NCBI RefSeq assembly: GCF_025421775.1
Contig: NZ_JAOEFX010000004.1
Location: 62,001 to 126,000 of the forward strand
Length of the DNA stretch: 64,000 nucleotides
DNA from: Paenarthrobacter aurescens
GTDB lineage: Bacteria > Actinomycetota > Actinomycetes > Actinomycetales > Micrococcaceae
Direction: 5' to 3'
Positions 18,143 through 25,774 of this stretch are shown in pieces; positions within the stretch are counted from its first letter, which is position 1; each line of letters begins with the position of its first letter. The notes under the pieces were generated by a model, which saw nothing but the letters and a program-made list of their open reading frames with translations, did no database searches and was not told the DNA's origin. Made by a program: the position numbers and the translations under genes.

Positions 18143-18720
18143 ATGCTGCGACTTCCCCGCGTCCCCAACTTTGGATCCTTCGCCATGGCGAGACCGAGTG
18201 GTCCAAGAGCGGCCAGTACACCGGCCTGACGGATCTTCCCCTCACTGTTGAGGGCGAGCAGCAGGCCGTCGAGGCCCGGAAGGTGTTGGAAGGGATCGAC
18301 TTCGACCTCGTCCTGACTTCGCCCCTGCGCCGCGCCCGGCGCACCGCAGAACTCGCAGGCTACCCGGAAGCCGTTCACGAGCCGCTGGCTGTCGAGTGGA
18401 ACTACGGCGACTACGAAGGGATCAGCTCGGACCTTATCCGCAAGGACAACCCGGACTACCTCATCTGGACCGACGGCGTACCCAACGGGGAAACGCTGGA
18501 CGAAGTTGCTGCCCGGGCCGACAAGATCATTGGACGCGTCCTGGAATCCGGAATGGACAATGTCCTGATCGTGGCACACGGTCATTTCTCCCGTATCCTC
18601 ACGGCACGATGGCTGGAAATGGATGCCCGCGAAGGCCGCCATTTCATTCTTGGGACAGCGAAGGTCTGCACACTCGGTTGGGATAAGCGCACGCCGGCAA
18701 TTGTCCGCTGGGGCCTCTGA
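18139..18720 (+). CDS. Histidine phosphatase family protein (phosphoglycerate mutase-like)
   Basis: A 193-residue branch 1 histidine phosphatase. The catalytic LRHGETEWSKSGQYTGLTD is at about residues 14-32, the supporting Arg in SPLRRARRTAEL, the acid in WNYGDYEG, and the second His in VLIVAHGHFSRIL. Substrate is unknown; small sugar phosphates are likely. Its ATG overlaps the cca stop (ATGA), so the two are probably cotranscribed and translationally coupled. Confidence 0.92.
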   Translation: MNAATSPRPQLWILRHGETEWSKSGQYTGLTDLPLTVEGEQQAVEARKVLEGIDFDLVLTSPLRRARRTAELAGYPEAVHEPLAVEWNYGDYEGISSDLIRKDNPDYLIWTDGVPNGETLDEVAARADKIIGRVLESGMDNVLIVAHGHFSRILTARWLEMDAREGRHFILGTAKVCTLGWDKRTPAIVRWGL

Positions 18721-18905
18721 AACACGAATTTACAAAAACTTTTTGCAAATCAGTCAATTGTGCTGGTCAAATCCCATGTTGATGGGGTAGCTTATATCTT
18801 GTTCCCAGAGCGACTCGCCGGGAACCCAGGCGCGCATTCCCCGGTTCAGTCAGTCGGGATAATGCCACAGCAGGCCCTTGTGGCCAGAAAAGGAGGTTGG
18901 GAAAA

Positions 18906-19001
18906 ATGATTACTTTGACTAGCGGACGGAAGTTGACCGTTACTGCTACCCCGGCCTCTGCTGATGATCGACGCCATTTTTGCTCTCTGACCCACTCCTG
19001 A
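18906..19001 (+). CDS. Possible 31-residue peptide with strong ribosome-binding site
   Basis: An ATG frame of 31 codons lies 9 bases after AAAAGGAGG, an excellent Shine-Dalgarno sequence. It encodes MITLTSGRKLTVTATPASAD and then DRRHFCSLTHS. No membrane segment or lantibiotic-like run is visible; there is a single Cys near the end. A leader of about 185 bases follows the previous gene, so this could be an independent small gene or a translated leader for the 46-residue gene downstream. Part of it is overlapped on the other strand by another short frame that also has a good ribosome-binding site. Confidence 0.45.
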   Translation: MITLTSGRKLTVTATPASADDRRHFCSLTHS

Positions 19002-19035
19002 TTCGCCGGGCCGGCCCATTGCCGGCGGTGTTCAT
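18946..19035 (-). CDS. Possible 29-residue basic peptide, antisense to the previous frame
   Basis: An ATG at 19035 on the minus strand follows GGAAAGGAG by 7 bases and opens a 29-codon frame (MNTAGNGPARRIRSGSESKN, then GVDHQQRPG). It overlaps the 31-residue plus-strand frame by 56 bases. The peptide is hydrophilic, and only the ribosome-binding site argues for it. Confidence 0.25.
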   Translation of the reverse strand: MNTAGNGPARRIRSGSESKNGVDHQQRPG

Positions 19036-19330
19036 GACAGCTCTCCTTTCCTTGGATGGCTGAGTAGTCAGTTGTAGGCGCGGACCCACGCAGCATGCCG
19101 CGGGTGCGCAGTTTCCCCATAGTTCGGAACCAGCTTCTTGTTGGGTCGACTGCCGGAAGCACGCGCAATTCTGCACAACGATTCGGGATTTCCCTGATTC
19201 AGTCCGCTTCATCCCATTACCAGCCTCGGCTATTTGTGCCCTTTTTATGCCTTTGATTCCTCGTGAATTCATTTGGCTTTAATTGTTGTGCCCAAATTCC
19301 GGCGATTATTCCCCTGAAAGGAGGTGAACC
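19036..19330. other. Leader of the 46-residue gene
   Basis: Between the short frames and the gene at 19331 I see no further coding frame. The last 20 bases hold the strong ribosome-binding site GAAAGGAGGTG. The preceding stretch (about 19190-19320) is AT-richer than its surroundings and may contain the promoter, but no clear -35/-10 pair can be assigned. Confidence 0.4.
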
Positions 19331-19471
19331 ATGCCAAAGCGCCCCGAAGACATGCGCTTCTACAAGAGCAGTGATGCTCCCAAGGACCGCACCCTGTTCA
19401 ACGGCCAACTGCTGGACCAACGCCGTGAAGACGTTTACGTTGTCCTGCACCAGATGGGACTCATCCGCTGA
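19331..19471 (+). CDS. Small hypothetical protein, 46 residues
   Basis: Encodes MPKRPEDMRFYKSSDAPKDR, then TLFNGQLLDQRREDVYVVLHQMGLIR. It starts 6 bases after AAAGGAGGT, a near-perfect ribosome-binding site. A perfect 12-bp terminator hairpin follows 56 bases after the stop, so the gene is a stand-alone transcription unit. The protein is hydrophilic and charged, with a short amphipathic C-terminus (VYVVLHQMGLIR). I do not recognise the family. Strong translation signals and the dedicated terminator make it a real, probably well-expressed small gene. Confidence 0.75.
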   Translation: MPKRPEDMRFYKSSDAPKDRTLFNGQLLDQRREDVYVVLHQMGLIR

Positions 19472-19527
19472 CGTCCTTCAGCCACCCCGAAGGAGTTCAG
19501 GTGCAACACATTCATGCTGAACCTCAA

Positions 19528-19563
19528 GGAGCCCACGCGGCTACGCGTGGGCTCCCCCCTTTT
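19528..19563 (+). terminator. Rho-independent terminator of the small gene
   Basis: A perfect 12-bp stem (GGAGCCCACGCG / CGCGTGGGCTCC) with a GCTA loop is followed by CCCCTTTT. Confidence 0.9.
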
Positions 19564-19641
19564 AAAATGGCTGTATTGCCTGGTGTCCTGTGATGCTCCC
19601 GGCGGGATGCTGCAATCAACGCGTGACTGTAAGCTCGATCC

Positions 19642-21159
19642 ATGCAGGAGACGAAGCCGCACCGGCAGCAAAAGCGTGCCCGCTTTGTGGTTCCCAGCCG
19701 CAACGACTCCTTGCTCCGGAACTTCACGGAACTCATAGGTGGCCCGCTGGGGAAGCACACCTCTCCGGGCAAGATCTCTTCCGGGCCGTTCACCGTGGAG
19801 CGGGTCCTCATCATCCTCACAGTCATTGCCGCGCTGCTGGCAGTGCTCGCCAAGGACTACTGCCGGGTCAACGGTTGGCAAACGCCCGGCCAGTTTTACG
19901 CCACCTGCTACTCCGACTTCCCTGAGCTCTTCAAGAACCGCGGACTCGGCGATGGTGTATTTCCCTTCTTCACCCAAGGCAGCCTGTTCGAGTACCCCGT
20001 CATCATGGGGATCATCGCGGGCATCACCGCCCTCTTGGTGCCTGGGCAGGGCGTAGGCAGCGAACGCATCCTTGGTTACTTCGACATCAACGCTGCCCTC
20101 ATTGTGGCGGTCTGGATCGTCACGGTCCTTCTGACAGCACGTATCAACAAGCGCAGGCCCTGGGACGCGGCGATGGTGGCCGTAGCGCCCGGTATCATCC
20201 TGGCCGGATTCATCAATTGGGACATGTGGGCTGTAGGCCTGCTGGCCTTGGGTATGTTCTTCTTCTCCCGGGACAAACTGGTCCTGGCCGGAGTGTGCAT
20301 CGGGCTGGGGACAGCCACCAAGCTCTACCCCGTCCTGATCCTCGGGGCGGTGCTGGTCCTGGCGCTCCGGACCGGCAAGCTGCGCACCTTTTTCTTGACA
20401 GCCGGCGCAGCACTCGCATCCTGGCTCGCCGTGAACCTGCCCATAGCCGCAATGAACCCGTCAGGGTGGCGGTATTTCTTCGAATTCACGCAGGCACGGC
20501 CTGCCGGGTACAGCTCGCCGTGGTTCGCGTACAACCTTGTGGCAGACCGCGTTCAGTGGAACCAAATGAACGCAGCTACCATCAACTCGCTGGCGCTGTA
20601 CCTGTTCATCCTGGCGTGCGCACTCATTGGAGCCTTGGCTTTGTGCGCACCGCGGCGACCCCGCATCGCCCAGCTGGTCTTCCTGATTGTTGCCGCGTTC
20701 ATCCTCACCAACAAGGTCTACTCGCCCCAGTTCGTCATCTGGCTCATTCCACTCCTGGCCCTGGCGCGGCCCCGTTGGCGTGACTTCCTGATGTGGCAGG
20801 CCGCTGAAGGGCTGCACTGGGCGGCCATTTGGATGTACCTCGGCCAGGCGACCAGCGGCGGCTCGGTCCAGCACAACATTGACATGTCCTACTACGTCCT
20901 GGCCGTCTGCCTGCACATGGCTGCCACCGCGTACCTGATGGCAAGGGTGGTCATGGACGTGTGGGATCCGGCCCAGGACCCGCTGCGCATTCATGGCCAA
21001 GACGATCCTCATGGCGGGCCCTTCGATGGCGCCCGGGACTGGTTGCGGATTGACCTTGCCCATCCGTCGCGGTCTGTTTTGCCTTGGCGGTCAATGACTG
21101 CCAAGGAAAAGACTGCCGCAAAGACTCCCGAACCCATGCAGCCCAGCGAGCGGAGGTAA
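19642..21159 (+). CDS. GT87-like polyprenol-phosphate-mannose-dependent mannosyltransferase
   Basis: A 505-residue polytopic membrane protein with about ten hydrophobic segments. The first is near residues 55-75 and the last ends near 440. Conserved features include GFINWDMWAVGLLALGMFFF and GTATKLYPVLILGAVLVLAL, typical of the DUF2029/GT87 family that uses polyprenyl-phospho-mannose outside the membrane. The C-terminal 60 residues are hydrophilic. A related gene precedes rpsF in mycobacteria; here it is separated from rpsF by more than 40 kb. It is followed after 5 bases by the FAD oxidoreductase, so the two form an operon. Acceptor is unknown; lipomannan-type glycolipids are a reasonable guess. 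Confidence 0.82.
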   Translation: MQETKPHRQQKRARFVVPSRNDSLLRNFTELIGGPLGKHTSPGKISSGPFTVERVLIILTVIAALLAVLAKDYCRVNGWQTPGQFYATCYSDFPELFKNRGLGDGVFPFFTQGSLFEYPVIMGIIAGITALLVPGQGVGSERILGYFDINAALIVAVWIVTVLLTARINKRRPWDAAMVAVAPGIILAGFINWDMWAVGLLALGMFFFSRDKLVLAGVCIGLGTATKLYPVLILGAVLVLALRTGKLRTFFLTAGAALASWLAVNLPIAAMNPSGWRYFFEFTQARPAGYSSPWFAYNLVADRVQWNQMNAATINSLALYLFILACALIGALALCAPRRPRIAQLVFLIVAAFILTNKVYSPQFVIWLIPLLALARPRWRDFLMWQAAEGLHWAAIWMYLGQATSGGSVQHNIDMSYYVLAVCLHMAATAYLMARVVMDVWDPAQDPLRIHGQDDPHGGPFDGARDWLRIDLAHPSRSVLPWRSMTAKEKTAAKTPEPMQPSERR

Positions 21160-21164
21160 CAGCG

Positions 21165-22610
21165 ATGGCTGATGTCGCCGTCGTCGGAGCCGGTCCCAAC
21201 GGCCTGGCCGCTGCAGTGGTCATGGCCCGTGCAGGCCTGGACGTCCAGTTGTACGAGGCCGCAGACGCGATCGGTGGCGGTTCGCGTACCAGTGAGCTGA
21301 TCGAACCCGGCTATCTCTACGACGTATGCTCCGCAGTGCATCCTATGGCGCTGGCTTCACCGTTCTTCCGCGCCTTTGAGCTTTCGCAGCGCATCGATCT
21401 GCGGGTACCCGAAGTCCAGCACGGCACTCCCCTGGACTCAGGCGGGGCAGCCTTGGCATACCAGTCGCTGGAGCGGACGGTGCTTGGGTTGGGTGTGGAC
21501 GGTCCGGCTTATCGTCGGCTCCTGGGGCCGTTGTTGGAACGGGTGGACGGCGTGGTGGACTTTACCTCCAACCAGCTGTTGCGTGTTCCGAAAGACCCTC
21601 TGGCCGCAGTCCTGTTCGGACTTGCCACGCTGGATCAGGGGACGCCGATCTGGAATCGCCGCTTCCAGGAAGAAGCTGCCCCGGCGCTGCTGACTGGCGT
21701 GATGTCACACGCCCTCGGTTCGCAGCCATCCCTCAGTTCAACCGGGGCAGGTCTGATGCTCAGCGTCCTGGCGCATGCGCGCGGTTGGGCGATACCTGTT
21801 GGTGGTTCGATGTCCATCGCCACTGCAATGGCAGATGACCTGATCGCCCATGGCGGATCCATTCGCGTAGGTGAGCGCGTCGATTCGCTGGATCAGGTGC
21901 GGCCGGCGAAAGCCATCCTGCTGGATGTTGCTCCGCCGACCCTTGCCAATCTTGGCGGAAGAGAGGTACCTGACCGCTACCGGCGTGCGCTTGAAGCATT
22001 CCGATTCGGGAATGCGGCGTGCAAGGTGGACTTTATCCTGTCCGCTCCGGTCCCATGGTTGAACCCGGGATTGGCGAAAGCAGGAACCGTCCATGTGGGT
22101 GGTTCGAGGCTTGCCATGGCCGAGTCCGAGAATCTTGTGGACATGGGCAAGCACCCTACGGAGCCCTACGTCCTGGTTTCCCAACCGTCGGTGGTGGACC
22201 CAACACGGGCCCCGGAAGGCCGACACGTCCTCTGGTCCTACTGCCACGTGCCTGCCAACTCCACTGTGGACATGGCTGAGGCCGTCACTGCCCGTATTGA
22301 GCGGTACGCGCCGGGCTTCCGCGACGTTGTGGTTGCGTCAAAAACCACGACGGCGGCTCAACTGTCTGCCTATAACGAGAACTACGTTGGGGGCGACTTC
22401 AGTGCGGGCCTCCTGGACTTGCGGGGCTTGGTGCAGCGGCCCGTAGTGTCCAACAATCCATGGCGAACGCCGATGCCTGGCGTCTATCTGTGTTCGTCGT
22501 CCACGCCGCCTGGACCGGGTGTGACAGGAATGCCCGGATACCACGCAGCAAAGCATGCCCTTAAGGACATATTCAAGATGCGGGTACCCGGGCTGGGCCT
22601 GGGGCTTTAG
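21165..22610 (+). CDS. Phytoene-desaturase-like FAD oxidoreductase
   Basis: A 481-residue NAD(P)/FAD-dependent oxidoreductase. The N-terminal dinucleotide fold is VAVVGAGPNGLAAAVVMARA (about residues 4-23), followed by EAADAIGGGSRTSEL, as in the CrtI/amine oxidase superfamily. The C-terminal FAD-contact segment is MPGVYLCSSSTPPGPGVTGM. I place the start at the ATG at 21165, five bases after CGGAGG; the longer upstream frame runs inside the previous gene. No carotenoid genes are nearby, so the substrate is open. Confidence 0.82.
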   Translation: MADVAVVGAGPNGLAAAVVMARAGLDVQLYEAADAIGGGSRTSELIEPGYLYDVCSAVHPMALASPFFRAFELSQRIDLRVPEVQHGTPLDSGGAALAYQSLERTVLGLGVDGPAYRRLLGPLLERVDGVVDFTSNQLLRVPKDPLAAVLFGLATLDQGTPIWNRRFQEEAAPALLTGVMSHALGSQPSLSSTGAGLMLSVLAHARGWAIPVGGSMSIATAMADDLIAHGGSIRVGERVDSLDQVRPAKAILLDVAPPTLANLGGREVPDRYRRALEAFRFGNAACKVDFILSAPVPWLNPGLAKAGTVHVGGSRLAMAESENLVDMGKHPTEPYVLVSQPSVVDPTRAPEGRHVLWSYCHVPANSTVDMAEAVTARIERYAPGFRDVVVASKTTTAAQLSAYNENYVGGDFSAGLLDLRGLVQRPVVSNNPWRTPMPGVYLCSSSTPPGPGVTGMPGYHAAKHALKDIFKMRVPGLGLGL

Positions 22611-22625
22611 CCGGCCGTTTCGGGG

Positions 22626-23231
22626 CTAGTTAGCTGCCGTGAAACGCGCACGGCGGTAAGCCGGGCTTTCAATTTCGTCCAGCATGGCTACGGCGTAGTC
22701 CTGCGAAGAAATGCTGTTGCCTGCGGGTGAATCCTTGGCCACGGTGTATTCGCCGGTGCGCTCACCCGGCTGGATGACAGGCGCCGGAGCCAGGACAGTC
22801 CAGTCGATCGTGTCCGGGGTCTGCTTTACGGCTTCCAACGCCTTGGCAGCGGTGGTGGCCTCGGCCTTGTACGCCTCCGGGAAATCGGGGGAATCGAGCA
22901 GGCGAACTCCATCGATTTCCAAGCTTCCGGCGCCGCCGACGATCATGAGGCGCGTTCCTTCGGCGTTGCTGTAGGCAGTGGCCATGGCCTCCAGCCATTC
23001 TCCGTGGTCGCCGCCGGTGCGGCTGGGGCCCGTAGCCAGCACAACGACGTCGTGGTCCTTTGCGATGGAGGCGAAGGCCTGGCCGTCAGCCAGATCCGCG
23101 GCCTGAGCCTTGGCCCCGGGTACCTCTGCGCCCTTGCGGGAGATGGCTGTGACTTGGTGGCCGCGGGTGATGGATTCTTTGACGATCTGGCTGCCGACCA
23201 TGCCCGTTGCGCCGTAGACTGCGATTTTCAT
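22626..23231 (-). CDS. NAD(P)-binding NmrA/SDR-like reductase
   Basis: A 201-residue Rossmann-fold protein starting MKIAVYGATGMVGSQIVKES, with the glycine motif GATGMVG at residues 7-13. VVVLATGP and MIVGGAGSLEIDG follow, as in atypical SDRs of the NmrA/HSCARG or BLVRB type. The start at 23231 follows GGAGAG. It is divergent from an HxlR-family regulator across 95 bases that contain a GTATCC palindrome. That arrangement is typical of a quinone- or electrophile-responsive reductase under HxlR control. Confidence 0.85.
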   Translation of the reverse strand: MKIAVYGATGMVGSQIVKESITRGHQVTAISRKGAEVPGAKAQAADLADGQAFASIAKDHDVVVLATGPSRTGGDHGEWLEAMATAYSNAEGTRLMIVGGAGSLEIDGVRLLDSPDFPEAYKAEATTAAKALEAVKQTPDTIDWTVLAPAPVIQPGERTGEYTVAKDSPAGNSISSQDYAVAMLDEIESPAYRRARFTAAN

Positions 23232-23270
23232 TGCTCTCCTTGGGGTTGGTATCCTTGCAATAAGACAACG

Positions 23271-23285
23271 GTATCCAATGGATAC
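23271..23285. promoter_or_regulatory. Candidate HxlR operator
   Basis: The palindrome GTATCC-AAT-GGATAC lies midway between the divergent reductase and regulator genes. Two further half sites occur nearby: GGTATCC at about 23248 and GGATAC at about 23317. Repeated GTATCC-type half sites in an HxlR intergenic region suggest autoregulation and control of the reductase. Confidence 0.65.
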
Positions 23286-23326
23286 TGATAGCTTCAAAGA
23301 AACCTAGTTACCTCAGGGATACTGAC

Positions 23327-23725
23327 ATGGACAGCAAGGACCTCCCCGCCAACATCCTCGACCCCAATTGCCCTTCGCGCGTGATCTTCCAGCGCATCGG
23401 TGACAAATGGGCGTCGTTGGTGATCCAAGTGCTTGGCGACGGGCCGGTGCGCTTCTCTGAACTGCGCAAAATGGTCAGCGTTGTCACTCCCAAGGTGCTG
23501 ACGCAAACTCTGCGAGCCCTGGAGCGTGATGGTCTGATCACCCGGACCGTTCACGCCCAGGTGCCGCCGCGGGTGGACTACCAACTGACCGCCATGGGGG
23601 AATCCCTGTTGCAGCCGCTGTCCATGCTCCGGGAATGGGCGGAGAGCCACGTCCCCACCATCCTGGACGCCCGCGACGCCTACGATGACGCCCAGGACGA
23701 AGCCCTCCTCGGCTCATCCACCTGA
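23327..23725 (+). CDS. HxlR family winged-helix regulator
   Basis: A 132-residue transcription factor with the HxlR pattern: CPSRVIFQRIGDKWASLVIQ, then GPVRFSELRKMVSVVTPKVL and LTQTLRALERDGLITRTVH with the wing PPRVDYQLTAMGESL. An N-terminal Cys (residue 15) is where many family members sense electrophiles or redox stress. It is divergent from the NmrA-like reductase, its probable target. Confidence 0.92.
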   Translation: MDSKDLPANILDPNCPSRVIFQRIGDKWASLVIQVLGDGPVRFSELRKMVSVVTPKVLTQTLRALERDGLITRTVHAQVPPRVDYQLTAMGESLLQPLSMLREWAESHVPTILDARDAYDDAQDEALLGSST

Positions 23726-23773
23726 GTAGCAGCGAACGCCCTTATGGTGGCTCAACAGGGCGTGTGCTGTTAG

Positions 23774-24475
23774 CTAGTTGGGTTGGGCGGACGGGACTGC
23801 CGCGCGGCTGATCCGTCCGTCCCTCATGGTCGCAACGGCGTCCGTGAGCGGGAGGAACTCGGTGTCGTGGGTGACCATGACGGTGGCCGTGGTGAACTCG
23901 TCCGTGACCTGCCGCAGGAGACGAACGATCGACTCGCTGCGTTCGTGATCGAGCGCCGCTGTGGGCTCGTCTACGAGCAATACCAAAGGATTGCCCATGA
24001 GTGCCCGGGCGATGTTCACCCTCTGACGCTGGCCGCCGGACAGTTGATGTGGTCGCTTGTGGGCAGCGCCGGACAGGCCGACGACGTCCAGAAGCTCCTC
24101 CGCCGTGCGGCGTGCCTGCTTCAGCGCATGACCCCGGAGATGTTCACGCACCAGCAACTGTTCGACGGCGGTCAGCGAAGGAAGCAGGTTGGGTTGCTGG
24201 AAGATGATGCCCACCTTGTCCCGGCGCAATGCTGTGCGCTGGGCGTCCTTGAGCGCGGAAACGTCCTGTCCATCGATGACGACCAGCCCGGCGGTGGGTG
24301 TCACGAGAGTAGCGGCGACGGCGAGCAGCGAGGACTTGCCGGATCCTGACGGACCTACCAAGGAGAGAAATTCACCCCTGCGAACGCTGAGGTTGACGGC
24401 GTCCAGTGCTTTGAGGGTGGAGCCTCCATCGGGGTATTCGAGGGAGACGTTGACGAGGTTCAATGCTGTAGTCAC
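23774..24475 (-). CDS. ABC transporter ATP-binding protein (MacB/LolD type)
   Basis: The 233-residue ATPase of a MacB/FtsE-like complex. Walker A is GPSGSGKSSL, the Q-loop is in VGIIFQQPNLLPSLTAVEQL, the signature is LSGGQRQRVNIARAL, and Walker B is VLLVDEPTAALDHE. The start is a GTG at 24475. It lies 24 bases after the FtsX-like permease gene and the two must form one transporter. The adjacent divergent two-component system probably controls it, as is common for export or antimicrobial-peptide resistance modules. Confidence 0.93.
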   Translation of the reverse strand: MTTALNLVNVSLEYPDGGSTLKALDAVNLSVRRGEFLSLVGPSGSGKSSLLAVAATLVTPTAGLVVIDGQDVSALKDAQRTALRRDKVGIIFQQPNLLPSLTAVEQLLVREHLRGHALKQARRTAEELLDVVGLSGAAHKRPHQLSGGQRQRVNIARALMGNPLVLLVDEPTAALDHERSESIVRLLRQVTDEFTTATVMVTHDTEFLPLTDAVATMRDGRISRAAVPSAQPN

Positions 24476-24499
24476 GATGTATGCCTTTCGTGGAATGTT

Positions 24500-25579
24500 C
24501 TAGTTGCCGCCGAGGGCAAGCAATGGATCGACCTTGGTGACTTTGCGGACTGCGAGAACGGCACCGCCCAAGCCAAGGATGACGATTCCGGCAATGGGTA
24601 CCAGCGTGGTCAAGGGAGTGATGAGGAACGGCGCGGCCTGCGCTGCGAACACTCCGCCGGCAAGTCCCAACGAGCCGCCCACGGCTGCTCCTGCCAGCAA
24701 TACCAAGGTTGCCTGCGCCAACGCATCCCGCAACACGTAGCCTGAGGACGCGCCCAGCGCCTTGAGTACGGCGATATCGCGGGTACGTTGCACGGTCCAG
24801 ACGGTCAGGAAGGCCACAATCACCAATGCGGAGATCCCATAGAGAAATGCCTGCATCAGCATGAGTGATCCGTTCTCACTCTTGTATGAGGCCAACGCCT
24901 GGAAGGACCCAACGGGGTCCGCGCTCACTGTGCCAGCCGTCGCATTGGCGGCATCGATGTCCACGGAGGTTCCGGCGTCGTGCGTTACCGCCAGGACTGT
25001 GGCAGTGCCTGGCGCCGCGTGGGCGATGGACCTCCAGGTTTCCAGCGTCGTCCAGACCACGCCAGTGTGTGAGTACCACTGGTCCTCAACAACCGCTGAG
25101 ACGGTCAGGTCTTTCCCGCCAACCCGGACCCGGCTTCCGGTCTGCAGCGACAAGTCCTTTGCCAGGGTTTCACCGATCACAACCGTTCCGTCCTCCACAG
25201 CTGAGGGAGCCACAGAGCCGCCGAAAACTGCGACGTTCGCCGTTCCGCTCGGTGTGCCGCCATCACCCAGTGACTGGAACCGCGTCTGGCTGATTCCCAG
25301 TGCCTGCGCCGACGTAACTCCCGGCTGTTCCTGCCATGCCTGGAGCTGCTGGCTGGAGACTTCCGACTCCGTATATGAGGCCTTGGGCTCACCCCCGGCA
25401 GGAGCGCCGAAGACGATCTGCTGAGCGGGCAGGTCCGCAATAGCTGAGGTCGACTGGTTGCCCAAGCCAGCTGTGAGCCCGGAAAGCATGACGAGCAGCA
25501 AGGTGATCAGGGCGACCACGCTGCCCATGAGTGCGAAGCGGCCCTTGGCGAAACGGATGTCGCGGATGGCGAGAAACAT
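24500..25579 (-). CDS. FtsX-like ABC transporter permease
   Basis: A 359-residue membrane protein with one N-terminal segment (MGSVVALITLLLVMLSGLTA, about 18-37). A large outer domain (about 40-250) follows, then three C-terminal segments (FLYGISALVIVAFLTVW, ATLVLLAGAAVGGSLGLAGG, VPIAGIVILGLGGAVLAV). This is the four-segment MacB/FtsX topology. I place the start at the ATG at 25579 (MFLAIRDIRFAKGRFAL) behind GAAGGAAT; the frame is open 24 codons further but without family character. It pairs with the ATPase downstream. Confidence 0.92.
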   Translation of the reverse strand: MFLAIRDIRFAKGRFALMGSVVALITLLLVMLSGLTAGLGNQSTSAIADLPAQQIVFGAPAGGEPKASYTESEVSSQQLQAWQEQPGVTSAQALGISQTRFQSLGDGGTPSGTANVAVFGGSVAPSAVEDGTVVIGETLAKDLSLQTGSRVRVGGKDLTVSAVVEDQWYSHTGVVWTTLETWRSIAHAAPGTATVLAVTHDAGTSVDIDAANATAGTVSADPVGSFQALASYKSENGSLMLMQAFLYGISALVIVAFLTVWTVQRTRDIAVLKALGASSGYVLRDALAQATLVLLAGAAVGGSLGLAGGVFAAQAAPFLITPLTTLVPIAGIVILGLGGAVLAVRKVTKVDPLLALGGN

Positions 25580-25774
25580 CGGATTCCTTCGGTTCGGTGC
25601 GGGCTTGGTCCCGGCACAATCAACTCTTCCGGCGATGCCTCGCGGAGACATCGGGAACCGGATGGATTCGCTGACGCCAAGGGGTTGAAAGGGCGATCAT
25701 CCAAATGGTTGATTCGGGTTTCAGGACACGGAATCCTCCCCGGTTCGCACATCGCCGGGGATACGCTGGGAGGC

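Noticed and set aside
18906..19001. The 31-residue peptide as a cysteine-responsive attenuation leader
   Set aside because: It has one Cys and no Cys run, and no sulfur-metabolism gene follows, so that reading is not supported.
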